Of a stretch of DNA of 23,191 bases, positions 6,487 through 15,463 are shown piece after piece. The notes under the pieces were generated by a model, which worked only from the letters and a program-made list of their open reading frames with translations, was not told where the DNA came from and made no database searches. Numbering within the stretch: the first letter of the stretch is position 1; each line of letters begins with the position of its first letter. The stretch is from Chloroflexota bacterium (GTDB lineage Bacteria > Chloroflexota > Dehalococcoidia > Dehalococcoidales > JAUYDJ01), in assembly GCA_030690025.1 (NCBI GenBank), contig JAUYDJ010000259.1, positions 1 through 23,191 of the forward strand, given 5' to 3'. Both the position numbers and the translations under genes were made by a program.

Positions 6487-7422
6487 GTGGCTAAGAATGT
6501 TCAGTCACTTGAAGTAAGGTCTCCCGAGGAAAGCCCCAAAATACTGAGTACGCCGCTTCCCCAAATCCTGGATGAGATGGATGATAACATCCGGGCGGCG
6601 GCTGAAGCAGCCCGAAGGGCTGAGGCGGCGGCCAGAGAGGCCAAACAGGCCGCGGTAGCGGCTACCAAAGCATCCGTAGAGGCCGAGAAAAGAGCGGTAG
6701 AGGCACGCCAGGCCGGCGAGAAAGCGGCTGAGACCGCCACCCGGGCCGCGGCTGAAGCGGCGGCTAAGGCGGAAAAGACCGCCATGGCTGCCCGTGGGGT
6801 GGCGGAAGAGGCGGCCCGCAAAGCCGAGGAAGCCGACCGTGGCGCTAGAGAAGCGGCTGAGGCATTCCGGCAGGCGGCTGACGAGGCCGCGCTGCGTGCC
6901 GAGGAAGCCAGTGCCAAGGCTACCGCAGCCGCTGACGAGGCAGCCCGGAGGGCTGAGCAGGCTAGCTTAGCCGCTCGAGAAGCCGCTGAAGCGGCCATGA
7001 AAGCATCTAAGGAAGCCGCCCGGGGCGCTAAAGAGGCCGGGGAAGCTGCCATGAGAGCGGCTGAAGAAGCCGCGCGCCGCGCCGAGGAAGCCAGTGCCGC
7101 GGCCAGGGAAGCCGCCGAAACGGCCACCCAGTCTGCCGAGGAAGCGGCTCGCCGCGCCGAAGAGGCGGCCATGAGAGCCGAAGAAACGGCCAGGGGGGCC
7201 AAGTACGCGGCTGATGAAGCCACCGCCAAAGCGGAGGAAATAGAGCTGGCTGCCCGGGAAGCCGCGGCGGCAGCCGCCAAAGCTGCCGAGGAAGCCGCCG
7301 CCAGGGCTGAGTCAATAGCCATGTCGGCGCAGGAGGCGGTTGAAGAGGCTATCGAGGCCGCCAACGCTGCCGCCAGGCGGGCGGAAGAAAGCGCCAAAGC
7401 ATCCAGAGCATCAGTTGCCTAA
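6487..7422 (+). CDS. Ala/Glu-rich coiled-coil repeat protein, soluble
   Basis: A 311-residue protein starting with GTG, with GGAGGG eight nucleotides upstream. Residues 1-35 are non-repetitive. From about 36 to 305 it is an almost uninterrupted helix of Ala, Glu, Lys and Arg with virtually no aromatic residues and no cysteine. The nonapeptide EEAARRAEE recurs 25 residues apart (193 and 218), and related units recur at other helix-compatible spacings, suggesting mixed heptad/hendecad coiled coil. There is no signal peptide or membrane helix. TolA-like, LEA-like and filament-forming proteins look similar by composition, so no function is assigned. The stop TAA at 7420-7422 is followed in the same frame by the next ORF. 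Confidence 0.8.
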   Translation: MAKNVQSLEVRSPEESPKILSTPLPQILDEMDDNIRAAAEAARRAEAAAREAKQAAVAATKASVEAEKRAVEARQAGEKAAETATRAAAEAAAKAEKTAMAARGVAEEAARKAEEADRGAREAAEAFRQAADEAALRAEEASAKATAAADEAARRAEQASLAAREAAEAAMKASKEAARGAKEAGEAAMRAAEEAARRAEEASAAAREAAETATQSAEEAARRAEEAAMRAEETARGAKYAADEATAKAEEIELAAREAAAAAAKAAEEAAARAESIAMSAQEAVEEAIEAANAAARRAEESAKASRASVA

Positions 7423-8304
7423 GTGACTAAAAGTCCGACCTTGGAGACGGCCACTGAGGCGGAGCAGGTGGGCCGGAAGGCCAAGAAGGCGGCCGCTGAT
7501 GCTTTTCATGCTGCGGAAGAGACAGTCAGAAAAGCCGAGGCTGCCGCCAGTGCCGGTGATGAAGCCATCTGGGCGGCGGCTAAAGTCTCCGGGGCCGTGG
7601 CTGACCGGGTTGACGAAGCGGGAAGAGAAGCAAAGGCAACGGCATCCACCGGTTTTGATGTCGCTGACAAGACACGTAAGAAAGCCGAGCAGGCCGACAT
7701 AGCCGGGGACGAGGCTATTGAGGCATCGGCTCATGCGCTGCATCAGCTAATCAGTCAGGCCGAGGACCTGGCCCGGCAGGCACAGGAAGCCGCGGAGACC
7801 GCCACCAAAGCGTCCGGTGTAGCCAAGGAAGCGGCGGAGACCGTACGGCGGGCAGCCGGACAAGAGGCGGCCGGCGCGGCAGCTAAGGCTGAGGAAGCCA
7901 AGAAGGCCGCGGAACAGGCTGGCGTCAGGGCTGAGGAAGCTGCCCGGCGGGCTAAGGAATCTGCTGAGGCAGCCATAAAGGCGGCCGGGGCAGAATCAGG
8001 GGCCAGGGCTGAGGAAGCCAAGCATGCCGCTCAGGAAGCTGGTGCCAGGGCGGAAGAGGCGGCGCGGCGGGCCATAGAAGCCGCCGAGGCCGCGATGAGA
8101 AAGGCCGAAGAAGCCGGTGCGGCTGCCATCAAGGCCGGTGAAGAAGCCGTCGCTAAAGCCGAAGCCGCTCTACCGAGGTCGCTGGTGCAAAAAGTCCTCG
8201 GTTCCTGGGAGTTTATGGCCTTCATGGTGGTCAGCTTACTGGCAGCCATCGTGGCCGCCGTAGCCATCAGTCTGGGCTTATCTATCTTTCTTATCCCGAG
8301 GTAG
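7423..8304 (+). CDS. Ala/Glu-rich coiled-coil protein with C-terminal membrane anchor
   Basis: A 293-residue ORF that begins with GTG directly after the TAA of the previous gene, in the same frame. Residues 15-250 are Ala-rich helix with internal repeats: the AGDEAI unit recurs 50 residues apart (44 and 94), and a 24-residue unit with RAEEAARRA recurs 40 residues apart (about 166 and 206). Residues 264-291 (MAFMVVSLLAAIVAAVAISL and on) form one hydrophobic helix followed by IPR, so the protein is tail-anchored with the coiled coil probably in the cytoplasm. No Shine-Dalgarno precedes the GTG; GTG at codon 16, with GGAG just upstream, is an alternative start. It may be a separate coupled gene or the second half of one interrupted gene. 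Confidence 0.75.
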   Translation: MTKSPTLETATEAEQVGRKAKKAAADAFHAAEETVRKAEAAASAGDEAIWAAAKVSGAVADRVDEAGREAKATASTGFDVADKTRKKAEQADIAGDEAIEASAHALHQLISQAEDLARQAQEAAETATKASGVAKEAAETVRRAAGQEAAGAAAKAEEAKKAAEQAGVRAEEAARRAKESAEAAIKAAGAESGARAEEAKHAAQEAGARAEEAARRAIEAAEAAMRKAEEAGAAAIKAGEEAVAKAEAALPRSLVQKVLGSWEFMAFMVVSLLAAIVAAVAISLGLSIFLIPR

Positions 8305-8326
8305 CAATTAGCCTGAATTCAGAATT

Positions 8327-8362
8327 GCCATCCGCTGGCTCAAACCGGCGGATGGCTTTTTT
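8327..8362 (+). terminator. Intrinsic terminator after the coiled-coil genes
   Basis: Stem GCCATCCGCTGG (8327-8338) and CCGGCGGATGGC (8345-8356) with one T-G wobble, a six-nucleotide loop and six T. Confidence 0.92.
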
Positions 8363-8404
8363 GTGCGCTTTGAAACTCGCGGCGCCGCCGCGGGTGCGCA
8401 TCCC

Positions 8405-8433
8405 TTGTTCTACGGCCTCGCTAGCGGTATCAT
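8405..8433 (+). promoter_or_regulatory. Promoter of rlmN
   Basis: TTGTTC (8405-8410), 17-nt spacer and TATCAT (8428-8433), 20 nt before the rlmN ATG and its AAAGGGAGAG ribosome-binding site. Confidence 0.55.
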
Positions 8434-8453
8434 GATAAAGGGAGAGATACCAA

Positions 8454-9551
8454 ATGTCCTGTTTTGTTGACCTTACTACCGCCCAGATACGAGAGCTGCT
8501 AGCCGGAATGGGGGAGCCTGACTACCGGGCTGGCCAGCTCCAGCACTGGATTTACCAGCGGCTGGCCATCTCTTTTGACGAGATGACCGGTCTTCCCGGA
8601 CGCCTGCGTCAGGGACTGGCGGGGCGGATGCGACTCCACAGCCTGACCCCGCAGCAGGAAGTCATGGGCAGCGACGGGACGGTGAAAACCCTCTTCGCTC
8701 TTGCCGACGGTAAGACCGTGGAGTCCACGCTCATGCCATCGCCAACCAGCAAGGGTCATACCCGCTATACCGTGTGTCTTTCCACCCAGGTGGGCTGTCC
8801 CATCGGCTGCCCTTTCTGCGCTACCGGCCAGCAGGGGTTTGAACGTAACCTTACCCCGGGAGAAATCATCGACCAGGTGCTTTACTTCGCCCGTCGACTG
8901 CGCGACCGGGCCGGTGAGTCGCCTGGCAGCGCCATCACCAACTTGGTCTTCATGGGCATGGGTGAACCCCTGGCCAACTACGATGCGCTCTGGCAGGCCA
9001 TTGAGATGCTGAACTCGCCGCAGGGCTTCGGGCTGGGCGCGCGCAGCATGGTTATCTCCACCTCAGGGCTGGTGCCGGGCATAAAGCGGCTGAGCCAGGA
9101 GAAGCTCCAGGTAGGGCTGGCAGTCTCGCTCCATGCCAGTGAAAATGCGCTGCGCAGCCGGCTGGTGCCGGTCAATAAAAAGTATCCGCTGGAAGAGCTC
9201 ATCCCGGTCTGCCGCGAATACGTTGCATCGACCGGCCGGCGTATCAGCTTTGAGTATGCCCTCTTCACCGGCGTGAACGATTCTCTTCAGCAGGCGCGTT
9301 CCCTGGCCCATTTGCTCGGCGGGCTGAACTGCCACGTTAATCTGATTGCTGCCAACCGGACCACAAATCCGGAATTTCGCTCGCCGGTGCGCGCTACCGT
9401 TCTCGCTTTTGAGAGAGAGCTTAAACGGCTGCGCATTGCCTGCACGCTGCGGCAGGGAAAGGGCCTGGATATAGATGCCGGCTGCGGCCAACTGCGCAGC
9501 CGTTTCTTATCTGAGAGTAAGTCTCGGGTTTCGGTGCGGAAACTGGCTTGA
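8454..9551 (+). CDS. rlmN: Dual-specificity 23S rRNA A2503 / tRNA A37 C2-methyltransferase RlmN
   Basis: A 365-residue radical SAM enzyme that methylates C2 of A2503 in 23S rRNA and of A37 in some tRNAs. The CxxxCxxC cluster motif is GCPIGCPFC (Cys115, 119, 122). Cys108, seven residues before it, and Cys344 in DIDAGCGQL match the two catalytic cysteines of E. coli RlmN. The GMGEP motif is at 168-172. Presence of both catalytic cysteines, with no sign of Cfr-specific features, favours RlmN over Cfr. The usual NPxxG stretch after NLI reads AANRTTNPEF, a slight departure. It has its own promoter and AAAGGGAGAG site and appears monocistronic. Confidence 0.95.
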   Translation: MSCFVDLTTAQIRELLAGMGEPDYRAGQLQHWIYQRLAISFDEMTGLPGRLRQGLAGRMRLHSLTPQQEVMGSDGTVKTLFALADGKTVESTLMPSPTSKGHTRYTVCLSTQVGCPIGCPFCATGQQGFERNLTPGEIIDQVLYFARRLRDRAGESPGSAITNLVFMGMGEPLANYDALWQAIEMLNSPQGFGLGARSMVISTSGLVPGIKRLSQEKLQVGLAVSLHASENALRSRLVPVNKKYPLEELIPVCREYVASTGRRISFEYALFTGVNDSLQQARSLAHLLGGLNCHVNLIAANRTTNPEFRSPVRATVLAFERELKRLRIACTLRQGKGLDIDAGCGQLRSRFLSESKSRVSVRKLA

Positions 9552-9580
9552 AGTGATTGGCCATTGTAGTAAGAGTCTGT

Positions 9581-9675
9581 TGTCATTGCGAGTCCCGATG
9601 AGTCGGGACGATGAAACGGGACGACGAAGCAATCTCAAGTATCAGCGAGATTGCTTCGCTTCGCTCGCAATGACA
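9581..9675. repeat. 95-bp MITE/REP-like element with perfect 12-bp terminal inverted repeats
   Basis: TGTCATTGCGAG (9581-9592) and CTCGCAATGACA (9664-9675) are exact inverted repeats. Inside are a hairpin GTCCCGA/TCGGGAC (9592-9609) and an inverted pair GAAGCAATCTC (9626-9636) and GAGATTGCTTC (9647-9657). Similar ATTGCGAG...GAAGCAATCTC intergenic repeats are common in many bacterial genomes. No transposase is encoded. It sits 29 nt after rlmN, which lacks another obvious terminator. Confidence 0.8.
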
Positions 9676-9735
9676 AGCATGGGATAGGACAGCCTTTGAT
9701 AACATGGATTCGATTAGACCAACCAGGAGGTGAGC

Positions 9736-10893
9736 ATGGACTACGTTAAGGTTGCCCGGGAGCTTCTTGCTTTTGATACCTCTGTCCCGCCCGGTTTGCG
9801 CTATGAAGAGGTAATGGACTACCTCAAGCCGGTGTTTAGCCAGGTGGGTTTTGAAACCGAAACCGTTCACATACCCCGGGAATATTCGGATGGGAACGAG
9901 CCGAGGGTCAATCTGTTGGCGCACCGCCGGCAGCCGGGCAAGCCGCGCCTGATATTCTACGCCCATATTGATGTGGTGCCGGCTCAGGGCTGGGAGGCAT
10001 TCCAGCCGCGGGTGGAGAACGGCAGAATCTACGCCCGGGGCGCCGCTGACATGAAGGGCGGGCTGGTAGCCCTGCTCCTGGGTCTGGACAAGGTCAAGGG
10101 GAAGACCCTGAAGTATGACACCTCGGTAATGGTAACCACCGATGAGGAAGTGGGGCAGTCCGACCAGCTCCGTTACCTCGGGCGGTTCCTGGAGCCACTG
10201 GCTGGGGCTTACCTATTCGACCTCGATTCCAGCTTTGGTTACGTGGTTATTGCCAGCCTGGGGGCAATTCAGATGGATATCAAGGTCAAAGGGACGGCAG
10301 TCCACTCCGCTATGGCGCACACGGGCGAAAACGCCGTGGAAAAGGCGAACCTGCTGATAAATGCCCTCCTCGACCTCAAGCGGGAGGTAGTCAAGAGAAA
10401 GTCGAAGGTGGATGCCCATCCTTCAACCGGACTGGCCAGGATGGAAGCGAGGTTGAATATCAACGTGGTCAAAGGGGGGCTTAAGGTCAACATTGTGCCG
10501 GACGAATGCCTGATTTCGGTCGACCGCAGGCTTATTCCCGAAGAGAATCTCGTCGAAGCTGAGCGGGAGCTGGTTAAGACACTGTCTGGGGTACCGGGAG
10601 TCCGCTGGGAGATAGATAAGGTGTTTCGTATACCAACCGTCCCGCCGTTGTCCGCCGACCCGGTTACCGATGAGCTGGCCGGCATCATCCGGCAGGTCAC
10701 GGGAAAATCGGGCAAGTTTGGCGAGATGGGCTCCGGCGACCTGGGCCACATTGCCGCCCTGGACTGGAAGGCCAGGCATTTTGGCGCCGGGGTCATCCGC
10801 CCCGACTGCAATATCCACGGCAAAGACGAATTTGTTAATCAGAAAGACATTGAAGATTTGGCGTTGATTATTGCCAGGTTTGTCGCGTCTTGA
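9736..10893 (+). CDS. M20-family metallopeptidase / deacylase (ArgE-DapE-type)
   Basis: A 385-residue zinc hydrolase. The ATG at 9736 has an ideal AGGAGG six nucleotides upstream; an in-frame GTG two codons earlier overlaps that site and is rejected. Expected metal and catalytic residues are in order: His77 in YAHIDVVP, Asp105 in GAADMKGG, Glu137-Glu138 in TTDEEVG, Asp162/164 in FDLDSS and a His in NIHGKDEF near the C-terminus. The dimerisation domain (about 175-290) includes KGTAVHSAMAHTGENAVEKA, with the conserved His of the family. Cytoplasmic, no signal peptide. Substrates in the family include N-acyl amino acids, succinyl-diaminopimelate and dipeptides; none can be chosen here, although the context does not suggest arginine or lysine biosynthesis. 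Confidence 0.88.
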   Translation: MDYVKVARELLAFDTSVPPGLRYEEVMDYLKPVFSQVGFETETVHIPREYSDGNEPRVNLLAHRRQPGKPRLIFYAHIDVVPAQGWEAFQPRVENGRIYARGAADMKGGLVALLLGLDKVKGKTLKYDTSVMVTTDEEVGQSDQLRYLGRFLEPLAGAYLFDLDSSFGYVVIASLGAIQMDIKVKGTAVHSAMAHTGENAVEKANLLINALLDLKREVVKRKSKVDAHPSTGLARMEARLNINVVKGGLKVNIVPDECLISVDRRLIPEENLVEAERELVKTLSGVPGVRWEIDKVFRIPTVPPLSADPVTDELAGIIRQVTGKSGKFGEMGSGDLGHIAALDWKARHFGAGVIRPDCNIHGKDEFVNQKDIEDLALIIARFVAS

Positions 10894-10910
10894 GCCGTTA
10901 CCTGGCGGCG

Positions 10911-11032
10911 CCTATCCCCCTGGGCCCCCCTTCCCCGGTAGGGGAAGGGGGGATTAGAAAGGAAAGGGCCTTGTCAGCTCTCTCGGTTGTCTCTTCCCCC
11001 TGTGAAGGGGAAGAGGTTGAAGGGGATATAGG
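10911..11032. repeat. Intergenic hairpin-rich repeat
   Basis: Contains a perfect 12-bp hairpin, CCCCCCTTCCCC (10925-10936), loop GGTA, GGGGAAGGGGGG (10941-10952), and a 9-bp hairpin, CTCTTCCCC (10991-10999) and GGGGAAGAG (11007-11015). The outer ends, CCTATCCCCC (10911-10920) and its near-complement around 11020-11032, form an imperfect terminal repeat. It resembles dispersed C-rich hairpin repeats and could stop transcription from both sides between two convergent genes. Confidence 0.5.
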
Positions 11033-11080
11033 GTTTTCCAATATTTAAACTCTCTTTTAGAGAGTGAACTTACCTTTTTA

Positions 11081-11437
11081 TCAGGCCGGGCTGCATAGCG
11101 GGTAGATTTGCCTCAGCAGGCTCTGCCGCTGCCACCAATCCAGCCTGGCCATTGCTGATACGGACCGCCGTAGTGAATCATCCTGACCCAGGGAATAGAC
11201 CGGGACACTCCGGCCATCATGCCGGTTAATGACTCCTCTGCTTACCAGATAATTCAGGGCTTTCTCCACGTAAACCTTCCGGCTCTTCAAGACTTGTTCA
11301 ATCGCCAGCCGGCTGAAACGGGTAGAGGGATGCCGGCCCATGAAGAGCAGGAGTTCCAGCAGACAGACCTGGTCATCCCCGTAATCCTTAATGAACTTGA
11401 ACAACTTCCCGTCGGTGGCCATTTCGGGAATATCCAT
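11081..11437 (-). CDS. Winged-helix-like small protein downstream of ftsZ
   Basis: A 118-residue basic protein with a clear AAGGAGTCAAT before its ATG. The central part (about residues 25-85) reads as helix, helix, then SRKVYVEKALNYLVSRGVIN and a short wing SVPVYSLGQD, which resembles a winged helix-turn-helix domain; this is visual only. The C-terminus is rich in Trp, Arg and Leu. There is no membrane helix and I do not recognise a specific family. It follows ftsZ on the same strand after a strong hairpin, so it may be read through from the division operon or have its own weak promoter. A regulatory role is possible but not demonstrated. Confidence 0.65.
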   Translation of the reverse strand: MDIPEMATDGKLFKFIKDYGDDQVCLLELLLFMGRHPSTRFSRLAIEQVLKSRKVYVEKALNYLVSRGVINRHDGRSVPVYSLGQDDSLRRSVSAMARLDWWQRQSLLRQIYPLCSPA

Positions 11438-11482
11438 ATTGACTCCTTACTAGACCTGGAACCAGACCATGACCCCGGCAAA

Positions 11483-11525
11483 GGTATAGAGCGGTAGGGG
11501 TTCTAGCTCCCTACCGCTCTATACC
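11483..11525 (-). terminator. 17-bp perfect hairpin after ftsZ, probable terminator
   Basis: GGTATAGAGCGGTAGGG (11483-11499) and CCCTACCGCTCTATACC (11509-11525) with a nine-nucleotide loop, nine nucleotides past the ftsZ stop. On the minus strand only TTT follows, so termination may be partial or the structure may protect the mRNA 3' end. Confidence 0.65.
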
Positions 11526-11533
11526 GGAGGGGG

Positions 11534-12649
<1,116 letters not shown>

Positions 12650-12687
12650 CCTGTTCTCCTTATATCCTTTATTTAATTATTCTGCTT

Positions 12688-13893
12688 TTAGCTGAACATC
12701 CGGAAAACCCGTGACATGAAACCGTTAGCACCGGATTTGCTCTGCCAGGTCTGGGTATCCTGATGGTTCATCTTCCAGACCAGCAGGCCGACACTGGTGG
12801 CATAGGCCGGGTCACTCAGGGTATCCGAGACGCCGTAGAGGTTAAAGGGGATACCAATCCGGGTGGGCAAACGGGTTGCCTGGCGTCCCAGTTCGGCAAT
12901 ACCGGGCAGATTAGCGGTGCCGCCGGTGATTACCAGACCGGAAGGAATTAGACTGGCATAATCAGTGCGAGGTAACTCCAGCACGACGAGCCGGAGGAGT
13001 TCCTCGACACGGATGCGGATAATCTCCGAAAGGTCCCGGTAGGAGACACTGTGTCCGTCTTCGGTCAGGGTCTTATCAGCATCGTCTTTCTCATCCTGGT
13101 AGGGTAGCACATTGCCGTACTTTTTCTTCATCTCCTCGGCCAGGTCAAAGGCAAGTCCCAGGCCAACCGAAATATCCTGGGTAATCTGGTGACCGGCTAC
13201 GGGCAGGATGGAGGTGTGGTAGATGCTGTTGTTCTTGAAGACGGCAATATCGGTAGTGCCCCCGCCGATATCCGCCAGCATGACGCCGTTCATTTTTTCT
13301 TCGTCAGTGAGAACGGCTTCGGCGCTGGCCAGCGGTTCCAGTACCAGGTCGTCAATTTCAACGCCAACGCCGCGGATGCACTTGGTCAGGTTCTGGACGG
13401 AGGTTATGCCCGCGGTGATGATATGTGTCTCCACATCAAGGCGGAAGCCGTGCATCCCGACCGGATTTTTGACGCCCTCCTGGCCATCAACAATGTAGGT
13501 GCGCGGAATAACATGCAGCAGTCTCTGGTCGCTGGGGACTTTAATGCTGCGTGCCACTTCAAGGACACGCTTCAGGTCTTCCCCGCGTACCAGCTGGTCG
13601 TTGCGGGTAATGGCTACCACCCCGCGGTTGTTTACCGAGCTGACGTGCCGGCCGGTCACGCCGACATAGGCGGATTCCAGCTTGAAGCCGGCGCTTCGCT
13701 CTGCCTTCCTTACTGACTCGCGGATTGATTCCTTGGCCTCGTTGACATTGACCACCAGGCCTTTCTGCAGGCCGTGGGATGGGGCTATGCCAACGCCAAG
13801 GATGCGAAGGCCGCTCCCGCCAGCGATATCAGCCATGATGGTGCAAACTTTTGTGGTGCCGACATCCAGAGCGGCAATCCTGGTCCTCTTCAT
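12688..13893 (-). CDS. ftsA: Cell division protein FtsA
   Basis: A 401-residue actin-like ATPase that tethers FtsZ to the membrane. The N-terminal phosphate-1 motif is ALDVGTTKVC, and the phosphate-2 motif LADIGGGTTDIAVF and the adenosine motif VITGGTANLPG are present. The FtsA-specific 1C domain (about 85-165) replaces actin subdomain 1B. The last 12 residues, NGFMSRVFRMFS, form the amphipathic membrane-targeting helix. A strong AAGGAGGAGG precedes the ATG. The gene sits between a 70-codon gene (50 nt upstream) and ftsZ (38 nt downstream), consistent with one transcript. Confidence 0.95.
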   Translation of the reverse strand: MKRTRIAALDVGTTKVCTIMADIAGGSGLRILGVGIAPSHGLQKGLVVNVNEAKESIRESVRKAERSAGFKLESAYVGVTGRHVSSVNNRGVVAITRNDQLVRGEDLKRVLEVARSIKVPSDQRLLHVIPRTYIVDGQEGVKNPVGMHGFRLDVETHIITAGITSVQNLTKCIRGVGVEIDDLVLEPLASAEAVLTDEEKMNGVMLADIGGGTTDIAVFKNNSIYHTSILPVAGHQITQDISVGLGLAFDLAEEMKKKYGNVLPYQDEKDDADKTLTEDGHSVSYRDLSEIIRIRVEELLRLVVLELPRTDYASLIPSGLVITGGTANLPGIAELGRQATRLPTRIGIPFNLYGVSDTLSDPAYATSVGLLVWKMNHQDTQTWQSKSGANGFMSRVFRMFS

Positions 13894-13943
13894 TTCTTAC
13901 CTCCTCCTTCTTAAGAAGTTATTATTGTACCGGGATTTAACCG

Positions 13944-14156
13944 TTATCCCTTGCTTTCGCGGTAACGGATGTTCCACTTGTTGCATACCATATTAATGTA
14001 GTTCTTCAGCTCGGGATTGGGCGTCCGATAGATCTCGGCCAGAAAACCATGCAGCAGCTCACCGCCGCTCATTCCCGGAATTGGTTCTTCTGGGCCCGGC
14101 AGGTTGATGTAGACAATCTCCGTCATTAATTTCTGGTACTCAATAGCTGACCCCAT
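13944..14156 (-). CDS. Small protein of unknown function upstream of ftsA
   Basis: A 70-residue protein with AAAGGAGC before its ATG. It has a flexible Pro/Gly stretch, LPGPEEPIPGMSGG (19-32), followed by an amphipathic part ending in NIRYRESKG. No membrane segment or known motif is visible. It is the first gene of the ftsA-ftsZ series, 50 nt before ftsA, and on position alone it could be division related. An AT-rich TATAAA at 14190-14185 on this strand may be a -10 box, but no convincing -35 was found. Confidence 0.6.
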   Translation of the reverse strand: MGSAIEYQKLMTEIVYINLPGPEEPIPGMSGGELLHGFLAEIYRTPNPELKNYINMVCNKWNIRYRESKG

Positions 14157-14311
14157 GAATAGCTCCTTTCCTTTCTAAAAACTTTTTATAGCTCATCCTA
14201 CGTCTTACCAAAAGCATCGGTCAATTTTTGTCCCGTTCAATTCCATTCGCAGGACAGTTAGTGCCATAGTTTTCCTATCCCCGTTCTGGAACTAAGACGA
14301 AAAATAACCCC

Positions 14312-14340
14312 TTGAAATTCCATTTCTGGTATAGTATATT
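14312..14340 (+). promoter_or_regulatory. Promoter of the DUF5343 gene
   Basis: TTGAAA (14312-14317), 17-nt spacer and TATATT (14335-14340). The predicted start near 14347 is about five nucleotides before ATG 14352 and 17 before the second in-frame ATG, so the first ATG would be nearly leaderless. Confidence 0.7.
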
Positions 14341-14351
14341 GAAAACAACCG

Positions 14352-15056
14352 ATGGAGCCACTGATGATAGATGACAAGAGCCGGAAGCGCCTGCCGCCTT
14401 ACGTTTCCTATCGCACCTTCCGCAATTTTATTGATGGCCTGCAGGAAGTAACGCCGGCCCGGATTGACCGTAGCTACTGGGGCGACCGGCTGTCTGGCAG
14501 CACCGGTACCCAGCTTATGGCGGCGCTACGTTTCCTGGGGCTGGTAGACGCTAATGGCATTCCCACCGCCCGCCTGAAAGGCCTGGCAGCAGCCCGGGGT
14601 GAGCACCGCAACGAGCTGCTGCGTGAAATGACTACGGAAGCGTTTGGTTTCCTGACGCTGAGCTCATTCGATATGCAAACGGCTACCTCGGCGCAGCTGC
14701 AGGAGGTCTTTCACTATACCTTTCAACTGACCGGCGACGTGGGACGCAAGTGCATCAAGTTCTTCGTGGCGCTCGCCAGCGACGCCGGTATGCCGCTGTC
14801 GCCTTTCATCACCAAACGGTTCAGGATAAGTCACGGAAATACCGGAACTAAAACCGCTACCAGACGTTCCACTGCCAGGACAAGTCGCAGTGCCGTAGTT
14901 CCACAAAGTATGGAAGAAGTTCCACTCAGAAAGTCCTGGGACGAAATGCTAATTACCAAGTTTCCCACCTTTGACCCCACCTGGTCCGACGAGGTTAAGC
15001 TAAAGTGGTTCGAAGCCTTTGACGAACTGCTGAAACGGGGCCTGGTTAAGGGCTAA
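14352..15056 (+). CDS. DUF5343 family protein
   Basis: A 234-residue protein. Residues 14-150 match the DUF5343 pattern by eye: PPYVSYRTFRNFIDGLQ, then PARIDRSYWGDRLSGSTGTQ and LMAALRFLGLVDANGIPT. The family has no established function; the fold looks like a helical DNA-binding-like domain, but that is inference. A low-complexity basic linker (about 160-185, rich in Thr, Arg and Ser) joins it to a short C-terminal helix region (about 187-234), FDPTWSDEVKLKWFEAFDEL. The ATG at 14352 follows the promoter almost directly. The second ATG at 14364 has GGAG six nucleotides upstream and may be the true start. Single gene with its own promoter. Confidence 0.7.
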   Translation: MEPLMIDDKSRKRLPPYVSYRTFRNFIDGLQEVTPARIDRSYWGDRLSGSTGTQLMAALRFLGLVDANGIPTARLKGLAAARGEHRNELLREMTTEAFGFLTLSSFDMQTATSAQLQEVFHYTFQLTGDVGRKCIKFFVALASDAGMPLSPFITKRFRISHGNTGTKTATRRSTARTSRSAVVPQSMEEVPLRKSWDEMLITKFPTFDPTWSDEVKLKWFEAFDELLKRGLVKG

Positions 15057-15463
15057 AATTCTTTCCCCTCATTGCTCGTTGTAGATAGAAGCGGCTCTCC
15101 GCCGCTGATTTACTACTCGTTCCCCATGTGTTATTAGCGCTTTTGCACCTCAAGAGATACGTAACCTTACGGATAGACCGGCTAACCCTGAGCGTATACT
15201 ATTAAATTGTAATGAATAGTCGGGAAGAAAGCGTAAATGCAGGTGGTCAGGCATAAGTGGCTGCCGGGCATGATGGAATCAGCGCCTTGGCCCCCTCGTG
15301 CTCGCTGGATTAAGCTTTTTTGGCCCTGATTTCTTCGCCTGAGCCCAAGCAGCCAGCCTTATCATAATTCCAGGTTAGAAAAACGATGATATCAATCCTA
15401 AAAAGCACTTGTTCTTGTCGATACGAATAGCTAGAATATGGATGAAGCGGCAAGAGGTGATAA
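15057..15463. other. 407-nt gap between the DUF5343 and PAC2 genes
   Basis: No coding frame with a ribosome-binding site was found. A small hairpin AGCGGC/GCCGCT lies near 15091-15108. An isolated TATACT (15195-15200) lacks a -35 box. The only convincing signal is the PAC2 promoter at 15409-15437. A decayed gene or small RNA cannot be excluded. Confidence 0.5.
15409..15437 (+). promoter_or_regulatory. Promoter of the PAC2 operon
   Basis: TTGTTC (15409-15414), 17-nt spacer and TAGAAT (15432-15437), 26 nt before the start codon. Confidence 0.55.

Noticed and set aside
6501-7397. 298-codon open frame antisense to the first coiled-coil gene
   Set aside because: Ala/Ser-rich mirror of the GC-biased repeats, with no ribosome-binding site; an artefact of codon composition.
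9730-9735. GTG start two codons upstream for the M20 peptidase
   Set aside because: It overlaps the AGGAGG site that serves the ATG at 9736.
10911-11032. CRISPR-like repeats
   Set aside because: The repeats are palindromic hairpins without regular spacing or unique spacers; no cas genes are present.
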